Source: Lacticaseibacillus rhamnosus (GTDB taxonomy: Bacteria; Bacillota; Bacilli; Lactobacillales; Lactobacillaceae). Taken from it: a stretch of 64,000 bases of DNA. This document shows, in pieces, positions 28,947-38,902 of the stretch (positions are counted from its first letter, which is position 1; each line of letters opens with the position of its first letter). Under the pieces are notes generated by a model. That model was not told the origin of the DNA. It was given only the letters and a program-made list of their open reading frames with translations, and made no database searches. The stretch lies in assembly GCF_900636965.1 (NCBI RefSeq), contig NZ_LR134331.1, forward strand, positions 1,364,001-1,428,000, written 5' to 3'. Position numbers and translations under genes: made by a program.

Positions 28947-30342
28947 AACGGCCTTGGCGCAGCATTTTGGCTTTAAACAGTTTCGTCCCGGGCAAAAAGC
29001 CATTATCGAATCCGTTCTTAGTGGACGTGACACCTTAGGCATTTTACCCACCGGCAGCGGCAAATCACTTTGCTATCAATTGCCGACCTTAATTAACCAT
29101 AAACCGACTTTAATTGTCGAACCACTGATTGCATTGATGCATGACCAAGTGGGACGGCTGCAGGCAGCGGGCGAAAAACGCGTTTTGGCATTATCCGGGC
29201 AAATTGCGCCGCCTCAGTTTGCTCAGATTTTAGCGTATTTGAACGTTTATCGCTATCTGTTTATTTCGCCTGAAATGCTACAGCGAACCGATGTTATGTC
29301 TGCGTTGAAGCAGCTGGACCTTGGGCTGCTGGTAATTGATGAGGCACATTGTATTTCACAGTGGGGACCGGATTTTCGTCCTGCCTATTTACAACTGGGG
29401 CGAGTTAGGGCGCAGTTGCACGTGGATGCCGTTTTAGCGTTAACAGCAACTGCACCGAATCAAGTCCGCAGCGATATTTTAAAGCAACTGGCAATGCAAA
29501 ATCCGAATACAATTGCGGATTCAGTTGATCGGCCTAATATTTTTCTGGGCGTTGAGATGTGTCAAAATGAACAGGAGAAGCATCAGCGCCTAGATCAACT
29601 CTTGCAAGCCAATGTCGGACCAACGATTATTTATTGTGCCACTAGGGCAGCAGCGGAAAACTTGGCAACGGTGTTAAAGAACGCGGGATTGAAAGCCGCT
29701 TTTTACCATGCCGGGTTGGATTCACATCAACGTGATTTGATTCAACGTCAATTTCAATTTGATCAACTGCAAGTCATCTGTGCTACGAGCGCATTTGGTA
29801 TGGGGATAGATAAGGCTAATGTGCGCTTAGTGGTTCATTTATATGTACCCGAGTCGCTTGAGGCCTATTATCAGGCAATCGGTCGGGCAGGGCGAGACGG
29901 CGCCGCGAGTCTGGCTGCAATGATTGTGACGCAAGACGACTTGAACCGAAGCCGGGGACTTGCGGGGATGCTGCCGGATCAAACGATGATCCAGACAGTT
30001 TTTGCCCATCCTGATATTTATCGCGATTTCGACGATCCTCAAATAAATCTGATCGAAGCCTATATTGCAGCCGGTTTTTCGCTGGCACAAACGCAACAAC
30101 AATTGCAGCATCGGCTAGCAGAAAAGCAAACAAGTTTTATGGCCATGGCCGCATTTGTCAATGAATCCGGTTGTCGCCGGGCATGGTTACTCAAGCACTT
30201 TGATTCACCGTCCATTTCACATCATGCCTTTTGTTGCGGGCCGGTGACGGCGGAAGTGCTAGAGAAGTTAGAGACAGCGAATGTATCGGCACAGCTTCCG
30301 CCTAAGCACTGGCAGGCAGTTTTTAGGCAAATCTTTAGATAA
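28933..30342 (+). CDS. recQ: RecQ-family ATP-dependent DNA helicase (RecS-like)
   Basis: A 3'-5' DNA helicase of 469 residues. SF2 motifs: Walker A PTGSGKS (about 35-41), DEAH in IDEAHCISQWG, motif VI QAIGRAGRDG. It ends with a short zinc-binding-like part and has no HRDC domain, as in the short RecS/YpbC form. GTG start 28933 after GGGAGATGG; it overlaps ypbB. Confidence 0.93.
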   Translation: MSQLETALAQHFGFKQFRPGQKAIIESVLSGRDTLGILPTGSGKSLCYQLPTLINHKPTLIVEPLIALMHDQVGRLQAAGEKRVLALSGQIAPPQFAQILAYLNVYRYLFISPEMLQRTDVMSALKQLDLGLLVIDEAHCISQWGPDFRPAYLQLGRVRAQLHVDAVLALTATAPNQVRSDILKQLAMQNPNTIADSVDRPNIFLGVEMCQNEQEKHQRLDQLLQANVGPTIIYCATRAAAENLATVLKNAGLKAAFYHAGLDSHQRDLIQRQFQFDQLQVICATSAFGMGIDKANVRLVVHLYVPESLEAYYQAIGRAGRDGAASLAAMIVTQDDLNRSRGLAGMLPDQTMIQTVFAHPDIYRDFDDPQINLIEAYIAAGFSLAQTQQQLQHRLAEKQTSFMAMAAFVNESGCRRAWLLKHFDSPSISHHAFCCGPVTAEVLEKLETANVSAQLPPKHWQAVFRQIFR

Positions 30343-30366
30343 GCGGCGTCTTGATCCGGTTCAATA

Positions 30367-30375
30367 TGATACAAT
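30367..30375 (+). promoter_or_regulatory. Extended -10 promoter of the LysM gene
   Basis: TGATACAAT (extended -10) lies 27 bp before the ATG; no good -35 is present. Confidence 0.45.
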
Positions 30376-30401
30376 AAATCCATGTAGTGAGGAGGATCGT
30401 G

Positions 30402-31043
30402 ATGGCGGAAAAAGATAAAAACCAACATGATAACGCGGATCAAGAACAACATCAGGGTGAGGATGCCAATAAGCCTTGGGAAACCCTTTTCGATGACGAC
30501 CGTGACGATCAGGGCAATTTAAGCCGAGTCGCCACCCGTAAGAAGCGGCAAGGTAGTTCGAAGCTGACTTGGATATTGGCTATTTTGCTGATACTGGCAG
30601 TTTTAGCACCGATTATTTATTATAAAGTCATGGATAATCAAGGAAGCAGCGGTGGCAACCTGTCAAATGACAAGGTTGTGATTCAAAGCGCCAAAAAGAC
30701 CAGTCATTCATCCAAGACCAAGAAATCCGCCAAGTCTTCCAAAACGTCTAAGACTTCTAAGACTTCTGCAAAGGAAGCCTCAAGTAGCCAACAGGCAACA
30801 TCTGCGCAAGCGAGCTCACAGGTTAGTCAAGCACCCAGCGCCTCCCAAAACCAGGAGCAGGCAAGCGCGTCAGCAGCACCAAGTCAGGCCAGTACGGCTG
30901 GCAACTCCTATACGGTCAAGTCAGGCGACAATCTTTATCGGATTGCGGTTAACCACAACATGACGTTGGACGAGTTGTTACAGTTAAACGGTCTTAGTGC
31001 CAACTCCGGAATCACACCGGGAACCGTTTTAAAAGTGAAATAA
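30402..31043 (+). CDS. Membrane-anchored LysM protein (YpbE-like)
   Basis: A 213-residue protein. A charged cytoplasmic part (1-50) precedes one membrane helix (about 54-74), an extracellular Ser/Lys/Ala-rich linker (about 85-165) and a C-terminal LysM domain (about 170-213, YTVKSGDNLYRIA) that binds peptidoglycan. This is a type II topology. ATG 30402 follows GGAGG. The position after recQ matches B. subtilis ypbE. The linker is low complexity. Confidence 0.88.
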   Translation: MAEKDKNQHDNADQEQHQGEDANKPWETLFDDDRDDQGNLSRVATRKKRQGSSKLTWILAILLILAVLAPIIYYKVMDNQGSSGGNLSNDKVVIQSAKKTSHSSKTKKSAKSSKTSKTSKTSAKEASSSQQATSAQASSQVSQAPSASQNQEQASASAAPSQASTAGNSYTVKSGDNLYRIAVNHNMTLDELLQLNGLSANSGITPGTVLKVK

Positions 31044-31048
31044 TAGTG

Positions 31049-31092
31049 ACACGGCCCTGTTCGGATGGTTAAATCGATGAACGGGGTTGTGT
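31049..31092 (+). repeat. Long hairpin between the LysM gene and cmk
   Basis: ACACGGCCCTGTTC pairs with GAACGGGGTTGTGT over 14 bp including G-U pairs, with a 16-nt loop. No T run follows, and it ends 4 nt before the cmk ribosome-site region, so it may affect cmk translation or mRNA processing. Confidence 0.5.
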
Positions 31093-31108
31093 GTTGTGGA
31101 GGAAGTTC

Positions 31109-31777
31109 ATGCAGATTGCGATTGACGGCCCTGCAAGTGCCGGCAAAAGTACGATCGCGAAACTTGTGGCAAAAAAATTAGGTTATATTTATTGCGATAC
31201 TGGTGCGATGTATCGGACTGTTACTTATATGGCGCTTAAAGATCAGTTGCCATTGGATGATGAAACGACCATTTTACAGCATTTGAGTCAGCTGCAGATC
31301 CGGTTTGCGCCTGGCGATCCAGAACAACGTGTTTTTATGAATGATGAAGATGTGACGTTGGCAATTCGTGAACCGGACGTGACAAATAATGTTTCTCAAG
31401 TTGCTGCTTTGCCAGGTGTCCGAACTGAATTGGTTGAGCGGCAGCGGGATATTGCTGCAAAACATGATATTGTGATGGATGGCCGCGATATTGGAACAAC
31501 CGTCTTACCGCATGCGGCACTGAAAATCTTTATGGTAGCTTCGGTGTCGGAACGCGCAAACCGCCGCTACAAGGAAAACGTTCAAAAGGGAATTAAAACG
31601 CCACTTGCCACGCTGGAAGCGGAAATTGCTGAGCGTGACCGCAAAGATTCCCAGCGGAAGGTTTCACCGTTACGTCAAGCTGCCGATGCCATTCGTATCG
31701 ACACAACGAGTATGACAATTGAAGAAGTTGTCGCGAAGATATTAGCATTGGTTGCAGAAAAGAAGCAGGCAGATTGA
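31109..31777 (+). CDS. cmk: Cytidylate kinase
   Basis: Phosphorylates CMP and dCMP. 222 residues with the P-loop GPASAGKST (about 8-16), CMP-binding segment DTGAMYR and the lid with GRDIGTTV. ATG 31109 follows GGAGGAAG. cmk followed by rpsA and der is a conserved Firmicutes cluster. Confidence 0.96.
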   Translation: MQIAIDGPASAGKSTIAKLVAKKLGYIYCDTGAMYRTVTYMALKDQLPLDDETTILQHLSQLQIRFAPGDPEQRVFMNDEDVTLAIREPDVTNNVSQVAALPGVRTELVERQRDIAAKHDIVMDGRDIGTTVLPHAALKIFMVASVSERANRRYKENVQKGIKTPLATLEAEIAERDRKDSQRKVSPLRQAADAIRIDTTSMTIEEVVAKILALVAEKKQAD

Positions 31778-31861
31778 CCAGAGCAAAATAAGCGCTGGTA
31801 ATTTGATTCGTTTTCAAGTACAATAGATCCAGTATACAGCTGCATAGGAGGATTTTTTGGC

Positions 31862-33172
31862 ATGAGTGATAATAACGTTAATGAGAACACCGAAACAATG
31901 GCGGACGCCCTTAAGAGTGTCACCACAGTAAAGATTGGTGACACTGTTAAAGCAGATGTCCTTGCTGTTGAAGATAAACAATTGATCGTTGGGATCGAAG
32001 GAACAGGCGTTGAAGGCGTGGTCCCGATCAAGGAGTTATCAACTCAGCCAATCGATGACATTCACGATGTTGCCAAAGTTGGCGACAAACTTGATTTAGT
32101 TGTGCTTTCAACGGTTGGCAAAGATAAAGAAAATGGTCAGTTCCTACTGTCCAAGCGCCGTCTGGAAGCACAGAAGGTTTGGAAAGAAATCCAAGCTAAA
32201 TACGAAGCCGGCGAAACCATTACCGCACCGGTTACCAGTGTGGTTAAAGGTGGTTTGGTTGTTAACGCAGGTGTCCGTGGATTCGTTCCGGCATCCATGG
32301 TTGAAGATCACTTCGTTGAAGATCTCAATCAATACAAGGGCAAAGAGCTCGAATTTAAGATTATTGAAATTGAACCTAGTGAGAACCGTTTGATTCTTTC
32401 TCATCGGGCAATTGTTGAAGCAAGCAAAGCCGAAGCACGCAAAGAAATCTTTGCAAAAATTCAGCCTGGTGATGTTGTTGAAGGCAAGGTTGCTCGTTTG
32501 ACCAACTTTGGTGCCTTTGTTGATCTTGGCGGTGTTGATGGTTTGGTTCATGTTTCTGAAATTTCATTTGACCATGTTGATAAGCCAAGTGATGTTTTGA
32601 AAGTGGGACAAGAGATTAAGGTTAAGGTTTTGAATGTTGATCCTGACCGTAACCGTATTTCCCTTTCGATCAAGGCAACCTTGCCACAACCATGGGATGA
32701 CATCGAAGAAAAAGCGCCTGCTGGCTCGGTTTTGACCGGTACCGTTAAGCGTTTGACAACTTTTGGTGCTTTTGTCGAAGTATTCCCTGGGGTTGAAGGA
32801 CTCGTTCATATTTCCCAGATTTCCCATGAACATGTTGCGACCCCGGCAGATGTTTTGAAAGAAGGCCAAGAAGTTAAGGTCAAGGTGCTTTCGGTTGATC
32901 CGGATGCTCATCGTCTGGCATTGTCCATCAAAGCCTTGCAGGATCGTCCAGCTGGTTCCAGCGATGCGTCCGAGGGTCACGAAGGCGGCAATAACGGCAA
33001 TCAGGAACGTCGGCGTTCATCACGTCCTCGTCGTGGTAACGATCGCCATCAGTCAAGCTCGATCCCTGCTGAATATCAGCAAGATGATTCTGGCTTCTCA
33101 CTCGGCGATATCCTTGGCGATGCGTTGAAAGATGCCGCTAAAGGTAACGATGATCAGGATGATAACAAGTAA
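31862..33172 (+). CDS. rpsA: S1-domain protein, 30S ribosomal protein S1 homologue
   Basis: RNA-binding translation factor of 436 residues with four S1 repeats (about 18-88, 105-172, 190-260, 275-345; VHVSEIS and VHISQIS loops) and a charged disordered tail. Firmicutes forms have four repeats instead of the six in E. coli. ATG follows ATAGGAGG. A terminator follows. Confidence 0.95.
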   Translation: MSDNNVNENTETMADALKSVTTVKIGDTVKADVLAVEDKQLIVGIEGTGVEGVVPIKELSTQPIDDIHDVAKVGDKLDLVVLSTVGKDKENGQFLLSKRRLEAQKVWKEIQAKYEAGETITAPVTSVVKGGLVVNAGVRGFVPASMVEDHFVEDLNQYKGKELEFKIIEIEPSENRLILSHRAIVEASKAEARKEIFAKIQPGDVVEGKVARLTNFGAFVDLGGVDGLVHVSEISFDHVDKPSDVLKVGQEIKVKVLNVDPDRNRISLSIKATLPQPWDDIEEKAPAGSVLTGTVKRLTTFGAFVEVFPGVEGLVHISQISHEHVATPADVLKEGQEVKVKVLSVDPDAHRLALSIKALQDRPAGSSDASEGHEGGNNGNQERRRSSRPRRGNDRHQSSSIPAEYQQDDSGFSLGDILGDALKDAAKGNDDQDDNK

Positions 33173-33186
33173 TTTTACCATCCGTT

Positions 33187-33217
33187 AAAAAGTTGAGCCT
33201 TGGCTCAACTTTTTTTA
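33187..33217 (+). terminator. Terminator after rpsA
   Basis: AAAAAGTTGAGCC / GGCTCAACTTTTTTT with a 2-nt TT centre and T run. Confidence 0.9.
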
Positions 33218-33318
33218 TGCTAACGCTGCTGTTTATAATTTATATACTGGCAGTGAGTGAACTAGATCATGTTAAGCTACTAAAAACAAACTTGGTTAAA
33301 GAAAGGAGGCCGTGATAT

Positions 33319-34626
33319 ATGGTCTTACCAACACTTGCCATTGTCGGACGTCCCAATGTCGGTAAATCGACAATTTTTAATCGAATTCTTGGTGAACGGG
33401 TCTCAATTGTTGAAGATACTCCCGGCGTCACGCGTGACCGAATTTATGGCAAAAGCGAATGGCTAGGAAAGGAATTTGCGGTGATTGATACTGGTGGTAT
33501 TGATCTCGGTGATGAACCTTTTTTAGCGCAAATCAAAGATCAAGCAGAAATTGCGATTGACGAAGCCGATGTCATTTTATTTTTGACCAGTATTGAAGCA
33601 GGCGTGACTGACGCAGATGAACGGGTTGCCCAGATTCTTTATCGGGCCAATAAGCCGGTCGTTTTAGCCGTGAACAAGGTTGATAACCCTGAACGCCGCC
33701 AAGACATTTATGATTTTTATTCCTTGGGTTTTGGCGAGCCGCTACCGCTTTCAGGTACGCATGGTATTGGCTTAGGTGATGTTTTGGATGCCGTGCTAGC
33801 TGCATTTCCTAATGAAGCCAGTGCGGACGAGGATGATTCAATCAAATTCAGTTTGATTGGCCGGCCCAACGTCGGAAAGTCCTCGTTGGTAAATGCGATT
33901 CTGGGAGAAAATCGGGTTATTGTCAGCCCGATCGAAGGAACGACACGAGATGCCATTGATACTAAATTCGAAGCTGACGGTGAAACTTTTACGATGATTG
34001 ATACTGCCGGCATTCGTAAGCGTGGCAAGGTGTACGAAAATACCGAAAAATACGCGGTGATGCGCGCGTTACGGGCCATTGATCGTTCGGATGTGGTGTT
34101 ATTCGTGATCAATGCAGAAGAAGGCATTCGGGAACAGGATAAAAAAGTGGCCGGTTATGCCCATGAAGCCGGGCGCGGCATTATTATTGTCGTCAATAAG
34201 TGGGACACACTTGAAAAAGATAATCGCACCATGAAAGACTTTGAGAACTTAATTCGTCAGGAGTTCCAATATCTAGACTACGCCCCGATTATTTTTGTTT
34301 CTGCGAAGACACATCAGCGTTTACAGAGTCTTCCGGCCATGATTGTCGAGGTTTCAGAAAATCAAACCCGGCGAATTCAAAGCAGTGTCTTAAATGATGT
34401 CTTAATGGATGCCATTACTGTTACCCCAACACCGACAGTCAATGGGAAGCGTTTGCGTATTTATTATATGACGCAAGTGGCTGTCAAACCGCCTACATTC
34501 GTGGTTTTTGTGAATGATCCCGATTTATTGCATTTTTCTTATGAGCGTTTCCTCATAAACCAGTTACGGCAGGCATTTGACTTTTCCGGCACGCCGATTC
34601 ATGTTATTGCGCGTAAACGTAAATAA
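33319..34626 (+). CDS. der: Ribosome-assembly GTPase Der (EngA)
   Basis: Double-GTPase factor for 50S assembly, 435 residues. G domain 1 has GRPNVGKST (9-17) and DTGG. G domain 2 has GRPNVGKSS (about 182-190) and DTAG, and is followed by a C-terminal KH-like domain (about 350-435). ATG follows AAAGGAGG. Confidence 0.97.
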   Translation: MVLPTLAIVGRPNVGKSTIFNRILGERVSIVEDTPGVTRDRIYGKSEWLGKEFAVIDTGGIDLGDEPFLAQIKDQAEIAIDEADVILFLTSIEAGVTDADERVAQILYRANKPVVLAVNKVDNPERRQDIYDFYSLGFGEPLPLSGTHGIGLGDVLDAVLAAFPNEASADEDDSIKFSLIGRPNVGKSSLVNAILGENRVIVSPIEGTTRDAIDTKFEADGETFTMIDTAGIRKRGKVYENTEKYAVMRALRAIDRSDVVLFVINAEEGIREQDKKVAGYAHEAGRGIIIVVNKWDTLEKDNRTMKDFENLIRQEFQYLDYAPIIFVSAKTHQRLQSLPAMIVEVSENQTRRIQSSVLNDVLMDAITVTPTPTVNGKRLRIYYMTQVAVKPPTFVVFVNDPDLLHFSYERFLINQLRQAFDFSGTPIHVIARKRK

Positions 34627-34719
34627 ATTTGACAATTTCTGACAATGACTTTTCATTTAATAAATCGTGATTTTCGATAAAGGTTTCAAGGATCTCAGCC
34701 AAAAAGTTTGGCAAAAACC

Positions 34720-34748
34720 TTGTCACAACGGGCTTGCTATGCTATGTT
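34720..34748 (+). promoter_or_regulatory. Strong promoter of hup
   Basis: TTGTCA, a 17-bp spacer and TATGTT with extended TG, giving a leader of about 105 nt. Confidence 0.75.
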
Positions 34749-34760
34749 TAAACCTGAAAT

Positions 34761-34836
34761 GATGATACATAATTATCATTGTTTCTTCATTCCTGAGCGG
34801 TCAGGAATGAGCATGTTTAGATGTTCACGCATCTAA
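34761..34836 (+). repeat. Three consecutive hairpins in the hup leader
   Basis: Stem 1: ATGATA/TATCAT (34762-34779). Stem 2: TCATTCCTGA/TCAGGAATGA, 10 bp perfect, loop GCGG (34787-34810). Stem 3: TTAGATG/CATCTAA, 7 bp, loop TTCACG (34817-34836). All lie between the promoter and the ribosome site; none has a T run. Confidence 0.7.
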
Positions 34837-34859
34837 TCAATTATGGAGGTGAAATATTC

Positions 34860-35135
34860 ATGGCAAACAAAGCAGAATTGATCGAAAGTGTTGCAAGTGC
34901 AACCGGTTTGACCAAGAAGGATGCAACCGCAGCTGTTGATGCAGTTTTCGGCTCTATCCAGGATTCCCTTTCAAAGGGTGACAAGGTTCAATTAATCGGC
35001 TTTGGTAACTTCGAAGTTCGTGAGCGCGCTGCTCGTAAGGGTCGCAACCCACAAACTGGTGCAGAGATCAAGATCCCAGCATCCAAGGTACCAGCATTCA
35101 AGCCTGGTAAAGCACTTAAGGATGCCGTTAAATAA
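34860..35135 (+). CDS. hup: DNA-binding protein HU
   Basis: Nucleoid histone-like protein, 91 residues, with the HU signature [18 protein letters not shown] (about 46-63). ATG 34860 follows GGAGGTG; the longer frame from 34821 starts inside a leader hairpin. It sits after der, as hbs does in Bacillus. Codon use is highly biased, suggesting very high expression. Confidence 0.97.
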   Translation: MANKAELIESVASATGLTKKDATAAVDAVFGSIQDSLSKGDKVQLIGFGNFEVRERAARKGRNPQTGAEIKIPASKVPAFKPGKALKDAVK

Positions 35136-35167
35136 ACGGTTTTCTGAGGCAACAATGAAGTAACACC

Positions 35168-35198
35168 AAAAACCGAGTCTTAACGGACTCGGTTTTTG
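35168..35198 (+). terminator. Terminator after hup
   Basis: AAAAACCGAGTC, 6-nt loop, GACTCGGTTTTT. Confidence 0.93.
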
Positions 35199-35317
35199 CG
35201 CGTTTTGGCGAAAGCCGTGTCCGGTGATGGTCATCAGGAGCATTCAAAATCGTCAGACGCGTGTTAGACTTACACTAGATAGCGTTTATATTTAATTATT
35301 AAGTCACGGAGGCAGCT

Positions 35318-36583
35318 ATGAGTTACGCAAAAAAGATGCTGGATGCACTTGAGGCGGGACAAATGGAAACAGCGCGCCAACTGTTTACGCAGGTTCTGGC
35401 GCATGACGATGACGAAACCCAATACAATCTGGCCGAAGAACTTTACGCACTGGGATTCAACGGTCAGGCTAAGCGTTTGTACCAAGGCTTGCTGGGTCGT
35501 TATCCGGAGCAAGGGGATTTAGCGACCGCCTTGGCTGATATCGCGGTTTCTGACGGTGATGCCGATGCGGCTTTAAATTATCTCAGTCGGATTCAGCCGG
35601 ATGATCCTGCCTACGTTCAAAGCCTCATCAGTGCGGCTGATGTTTATCAGTCGTTGGGATTGTATGAGGTTAGTGAGCAAAAACTACTGAAAGCGAAACA
35701 ATTAGCCCCAAAAGAGCCAGTTGTGACGTTTGCACTTGGCGAATTTTATTTTGACTGGGGGCACTTTGGTCAGGCAATTGCGGCATATAATGAGCTGCTT
35801 GCTGCTGGCACGACGGAACTGGCCGGTGTGAATATTGAAGCTCGGCTCGCCGCTAGCTTGGCTCAAACCGGGCAATATGAAGATGCGGTTGCTGCGTATG
35901 AAGACGTTGGCGTTGACGCATTGGATCTGAATGGCCGGTTTGAACTAGGTGGTTTGTACCTGCAGCTGCACGATCCGGCTAAGGCTATTGCGAATTTGCA
36001 GGCAGTGATTGATACCGATCCGAGTTTTGCCAACGCCTATTTACCCTTAGCAACTGCCTATGAGGCACAGAACCAGCCTGAGAAGGCCCTGGATACGGTT
36101 CAAGCCGGGGTTATGGTTGATGATACGAATCCGGATTTGTACGCGTTAGGCGGCAAACTAGCGCTTAGTGAGGACAATCCTGATTTAGCGGAAACATATT
36201 TACAAAAAGCTTTGAAGATCGATCCTGAAGATCAAGGCAATATGTTGGCATGGAGTAATTTTCTGGTGCAAGAAGAACGTGATCAGGAGAACATTGATTT
36301 TCTTAGTCGCATTGATCAATCCGGTGATGTTGATCCGCAAATCTACTGGAATATGGCCAAAAGCTACGATCGGCTTGATAATGTACAAAAAGCCCGGGAA
36401 AATTACCTGTTAGCGTTTAACCGTTTCCAGGATTCGCCGGACTTTCTACATGATTTAATTGATTTCTTCCAGTCAACCGGTGCTCGCACCGAGCTAAAGG
36501 CAGCGCTGGTTCGTTATCTTAAACTGGTACCGACTGATGATGAGATGCAAATGCGGTTGGACGATCTTAATGATGAGACGTGA
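35318..36583 (+). CDS. Tetratricopeptide-repeat protein (YpiA-like)
   Basis: A 421-residue cytoplasmic protein made of about ten TPR helix pairs, e.g. near 205-240 and 265-300, with an acidic composition. No signal or membrane helix is visible. It resembles B. subtilis YpiA, also near hbs and cca. It is probably a protein-interaction scaffold; partners are unknown. ATG follows CACGGAGG. Confidence 0.82.
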   Translation: MSYAKKMLDALEAGQMETARQLFTQVLAHDDDETQYNLAEELYALGFNGQAKRLYQGLLGRYPEQGDLATALADIAVSDGDADAALNYLSRIQPDDPAYVQSLISAADVYQSLGLYEVSEQKLLKAKQLAPKEPVVTFALGEFYFDWGHFGQAIAAYNELLAAGTTELAGVNIEARLAASLAQTGQYEDAVAAYEDVGVDALDLNGRFELGGLYLQLHDPAKAIANLQAVIDTDPSFANAYLPLATAYEAQNQPEKALDTVQAGVMVDDTNPDLYALGGKLALSEDNPDLAETYLQKALKIDPEDQGNMLAWSNFLVQEERDQENIDFLSRIDQSGDVDPQIYWNMAKSYDRLDNVQKARENYLLAFNRFQDSPDFLHDLIDFFQSTGARTELKAALVRYLKLVPTDDEMQMRLDDLNDET

Positions 36584-36601
36584 TCCGGTCTCGGTCTTAG
36601 G

Positions 36602-37480
36602 CTAATGGCCGAATAAAAGGCGTCGGCGCTTCTTTTGATAAGTGAACCCTTCACCCAGTGCTTCATGGACATCCAGAATGCTAATAAAAGCACGCGGATC
36701 AATGGCTTCAATCAGCCGTTTTGTGTGGGCAATTTCGCTGGAAGCCACCACGGCGTAAACGACTTGCTTGCGGTCATGGGCAAAGCCGCCTTCTGCATGC
36801 AAAAAGGTTGTTCCGCGTTCAAGCTCGTCCATAATCGCCGTGGCAATTGCCTGGCTGTGGTCCGATACGACTAAGACACCCTTGGCAGCATAGGCACCAT
36901 CAAGCGTAAAGTTGACGATGCGCGAGAAAACGTAGGCGCCAAGCAGCGTGTACATCATGAGCTCAATGTTTAAGTATGTCAGGGAAACGGTCAAGACAAT
37001 GGCATCGAATATGAGCAGCGTTCGCCCCATTGGCACGCCGGTTTGCTGCTCAAGGATGCGGGCAACGACATCGGTACCTCCAGTGGTTCCGCCATGTCGA
37101 TAAATAATCCCACTACCAAAGCCGCCAAAAAGCCCGGCTAAAACGCCGGATATAAACAAGTCATGGTGAATATCAATGCTTAAGGGCACCCGTTGCCAAA
37201 TCCACAACCAAGCAGATAACATCAAAGTTCCATAGATGGTATAGGCTAAAGCACGCTTGCCCAAAAATTTGTAGCCCACAATCAGCAAAGGAATATTCAA
37301 CAAAACCGTGCTATAAGCCGGATCCAGACCCCACCAGTAACGAATCAGCAGAGTGATCCCGGTGACGCCACCTTCTGCTAGGTGATTGGCAATATTGATA
37401 TACACGAGTCCAAAGCCGTAAAGCGCACAGCCCAAAGTGATCACTAAAAGATCCAGTCCGATTCGCGTGTTACGTGACAT
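36602..37480 (-). CDS. YitT family membrane protein (DUF161 and DUF2179)
   Basis: A 292-residue protein with five or six membrane helices in the first about 200 residues and a C-terminal cytoplasmic DUF2179 ligand-binding-like domain (about 215-285). Function is unknown; homologues (YpjC) lie near cca in Bacillus. ATG follows GGGAGG on the minus strand. It is convergent with the TPR gene, with only 18 bp between and no clear terminator. Confidence 0.88.
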   Translation of the reverse strand: MSRNTRIGLDLLVITLGCALYGFGLVYINIANHLAEGGVTGITLLIRYWWGLDPAYSTVLLNIPLLIVGYKFLGKRALAYTIYGTLMLSAWLWIWQRVPLSIDIHHDLFISGVLAGLFGGFGSGIIYRHGGTTGGTDVVARILEQQTGVPMGRTLLIFDAIVLTVSLTYLNIELMMYTLLGAYVFSRIVNFTLDGAYAAKGVLVVSDHSQAIATAIMDELERGTTFLHAEGGFAHDRKQVVYAVVASSEIAHTKRLIEAIDPRAFISILDVHEALGEGFTYQKKRRRLLFGH

Positions 37481-37580
37481 GAGATGCCTCCCTGAAAAGA
37501 TTTTAAGCTCATTTTAACAGAGATTTTATTTTTCGGTATGATTAAGGGGAGGTGCCGGACGAAAGTAAGAGGAGAATTTG

Positions 37581-38777
37581 ATGCAATTAGATTTAAACCA
37601 GCCAGATTTTAAAGCAGCGATCCCGATCTTGAAAAAAATCGAAGCAGCCGGATATAAAGCCTATTTTGTGGGTGGCAGTGTCCGCGATGCCTTACTGGGA
37701 CTGCCCATTCATGATGTCGATATTGCCAGTTCCGCATATCCTGAAGAAATCAAGCGGATTTTTAAGCGTACCGTGGATACTGGCATTGAACATGGCACGG
37801 TGATGGTTCTGGATCATGGCACTGGCTACGAGGTGACAACGTTTCGAACCGAATCGGCTTACCAAGATTTTCGCCGGCCGGATCATGTGACATTTGTACG
37901 CTCGTTAGCTGAGGATTTGAAGCGCCGCGACTTTACCATTAATGCCTTAGCAGTGCGCCATGATGGGACGATTATTGACTTATTTGACGGGTTAACGGAT
38001 TTAAAAAATCGCCAATTGCGCGCTGTTGGCGACCCGCATGAACGGTTTCATGAGGATGCCTTGCGAATGATGCGTGCCGTCCGGTTTGAAAGTCAACTCG
38101 GGTTTCATATTGAAGCGACGACTAAAGCCGCGATTGCCGCTAATGCACCATTATTGAAGCATATTTCAGTCGAACGGATTGCTGCAGAATTCAACCGGCT
38201 TTTGGTTGGCATTGACCGGCGTGCCGGGATGCAAGACTTTCTTGATACGCACCTGTTTGCCTATGCACCCAAGCTAGCGCCTCATCAAGCAGCATTGCAG
38301 CAATTTAGTGAATTGCCAAATCAAGCGTTCACAAGTATTGCCAGTGGCTGGACGGCGTTGATCTTCATGCTTAAAGTCGCGCCGGAATCGTTTTTGCCTG
38401 CGTGGAAGCAATCCAATGACTTGATGGGTTTAGTTGACCAAGCCGTGACCTTGTTGCGGAAAATGCCGACACCGACTGCTTGGGATCTCTACAGCGCCGG
38501 ATCAGCAGCTGTGGCCGTGGTCAGTGAAGTCGCCGCATTGATGGATCACCAGTTTGTCCCGGCATCGCTGACGACTGCTTACGAAGCGTTGCCGATCCAT
38601 TCCAAAAAAACCTTAGCACTGACTGGGCGTGATTTAATTCAAGCTGGCGTGCGCCCGGGGCCGGCGATGGGCAAGATTTTGCATCAAATTGAGTACCGCG
38701 TGGTTGATGGCAGCTTGCCGAATGATTCAAAAAAGTTGTTAGCTGCAGCTATTGAAATGTCTCGAGAACCGTCGTAA
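37581..38777 (+). CDS. cca: CCA tRNA nucleotidyltransferase
   Basis: Adds or repairs the 3' CCA of tRNA, 398 residues. The class II nucleotidyltransferase head has [10 protein letters not shown] and the catalytic HDVDIA (about 31-50), followed by the RRDFTINAL and [13 protein letters not shown] motifs and an all-helical body. ATG 37581 follows AAGAGGAG; TTG 37578 directly before it is less likely. It works after RNase Z on tRNAs whose genes lack CCA. Confidence 0.95.
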   Translation: MQLDLNQPDFKAAIPILKKIEAAGYKAYFVGGSVRDALLGLPIHDVDIASSAYPEEIKRIFKRTVDTGIEHGTVMVLDHGTGYEVTTFRTESAYQDFRRPDHVTFVRSLAEDLKRRDFTINALAVRHDGTIIDLFDGLTDLKNRQLRAVGDPHERFHEDALRMMRAVRFESQLGFHIEATTKAAIAANAPLLKHISVERIAAEFNRLLVGIDRRAGMQDFLDTHLFAYAPKLAPHQAALQQFSELPNQAFTSIASGWTALIFMLKVAPESFLPAWKQSNDLMGLVDQAVTLLRKMPTPTAWDLYSAGSAAVAVVSEVAALMDHQFVPASLTTAYEALPIHSKKTLALTGRDLIQAGVRPGPAMGKILHQIEYRVVDGSLPNDSKKLLAAAIEMSREPS

Positions 38778-38780
38778 GTG

Positions 38781-38789
38781 TGTTATGAT
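38781..38789 (+). promoter_or_regulatory. Extended -10 before the unknown gene at 38903
   Basis: TGTTATGAT just after the cca stop; no -35 is seen. It implies a leader of about 105 nt in which I recognise no known RNA. Confidence 0.4.
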
Positions 38790-38902
38790 AGGCATGTAAG
38801 CACATTCAACAACATCATGAGGGGCGGAACAGATTAGCTGTGATGCGCGCGAAAGTATCCGGTTAATTGTTGCTCTGACTTGATGGCGAAGGGGGATTTC
38901 CA

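Noticed and set aside
31803-31824. Promoter for rpsA (TTGATT and TACAAT)
   Set aside because: The two boxes are only 10 bp apart, too close to work together; I found no better pair.
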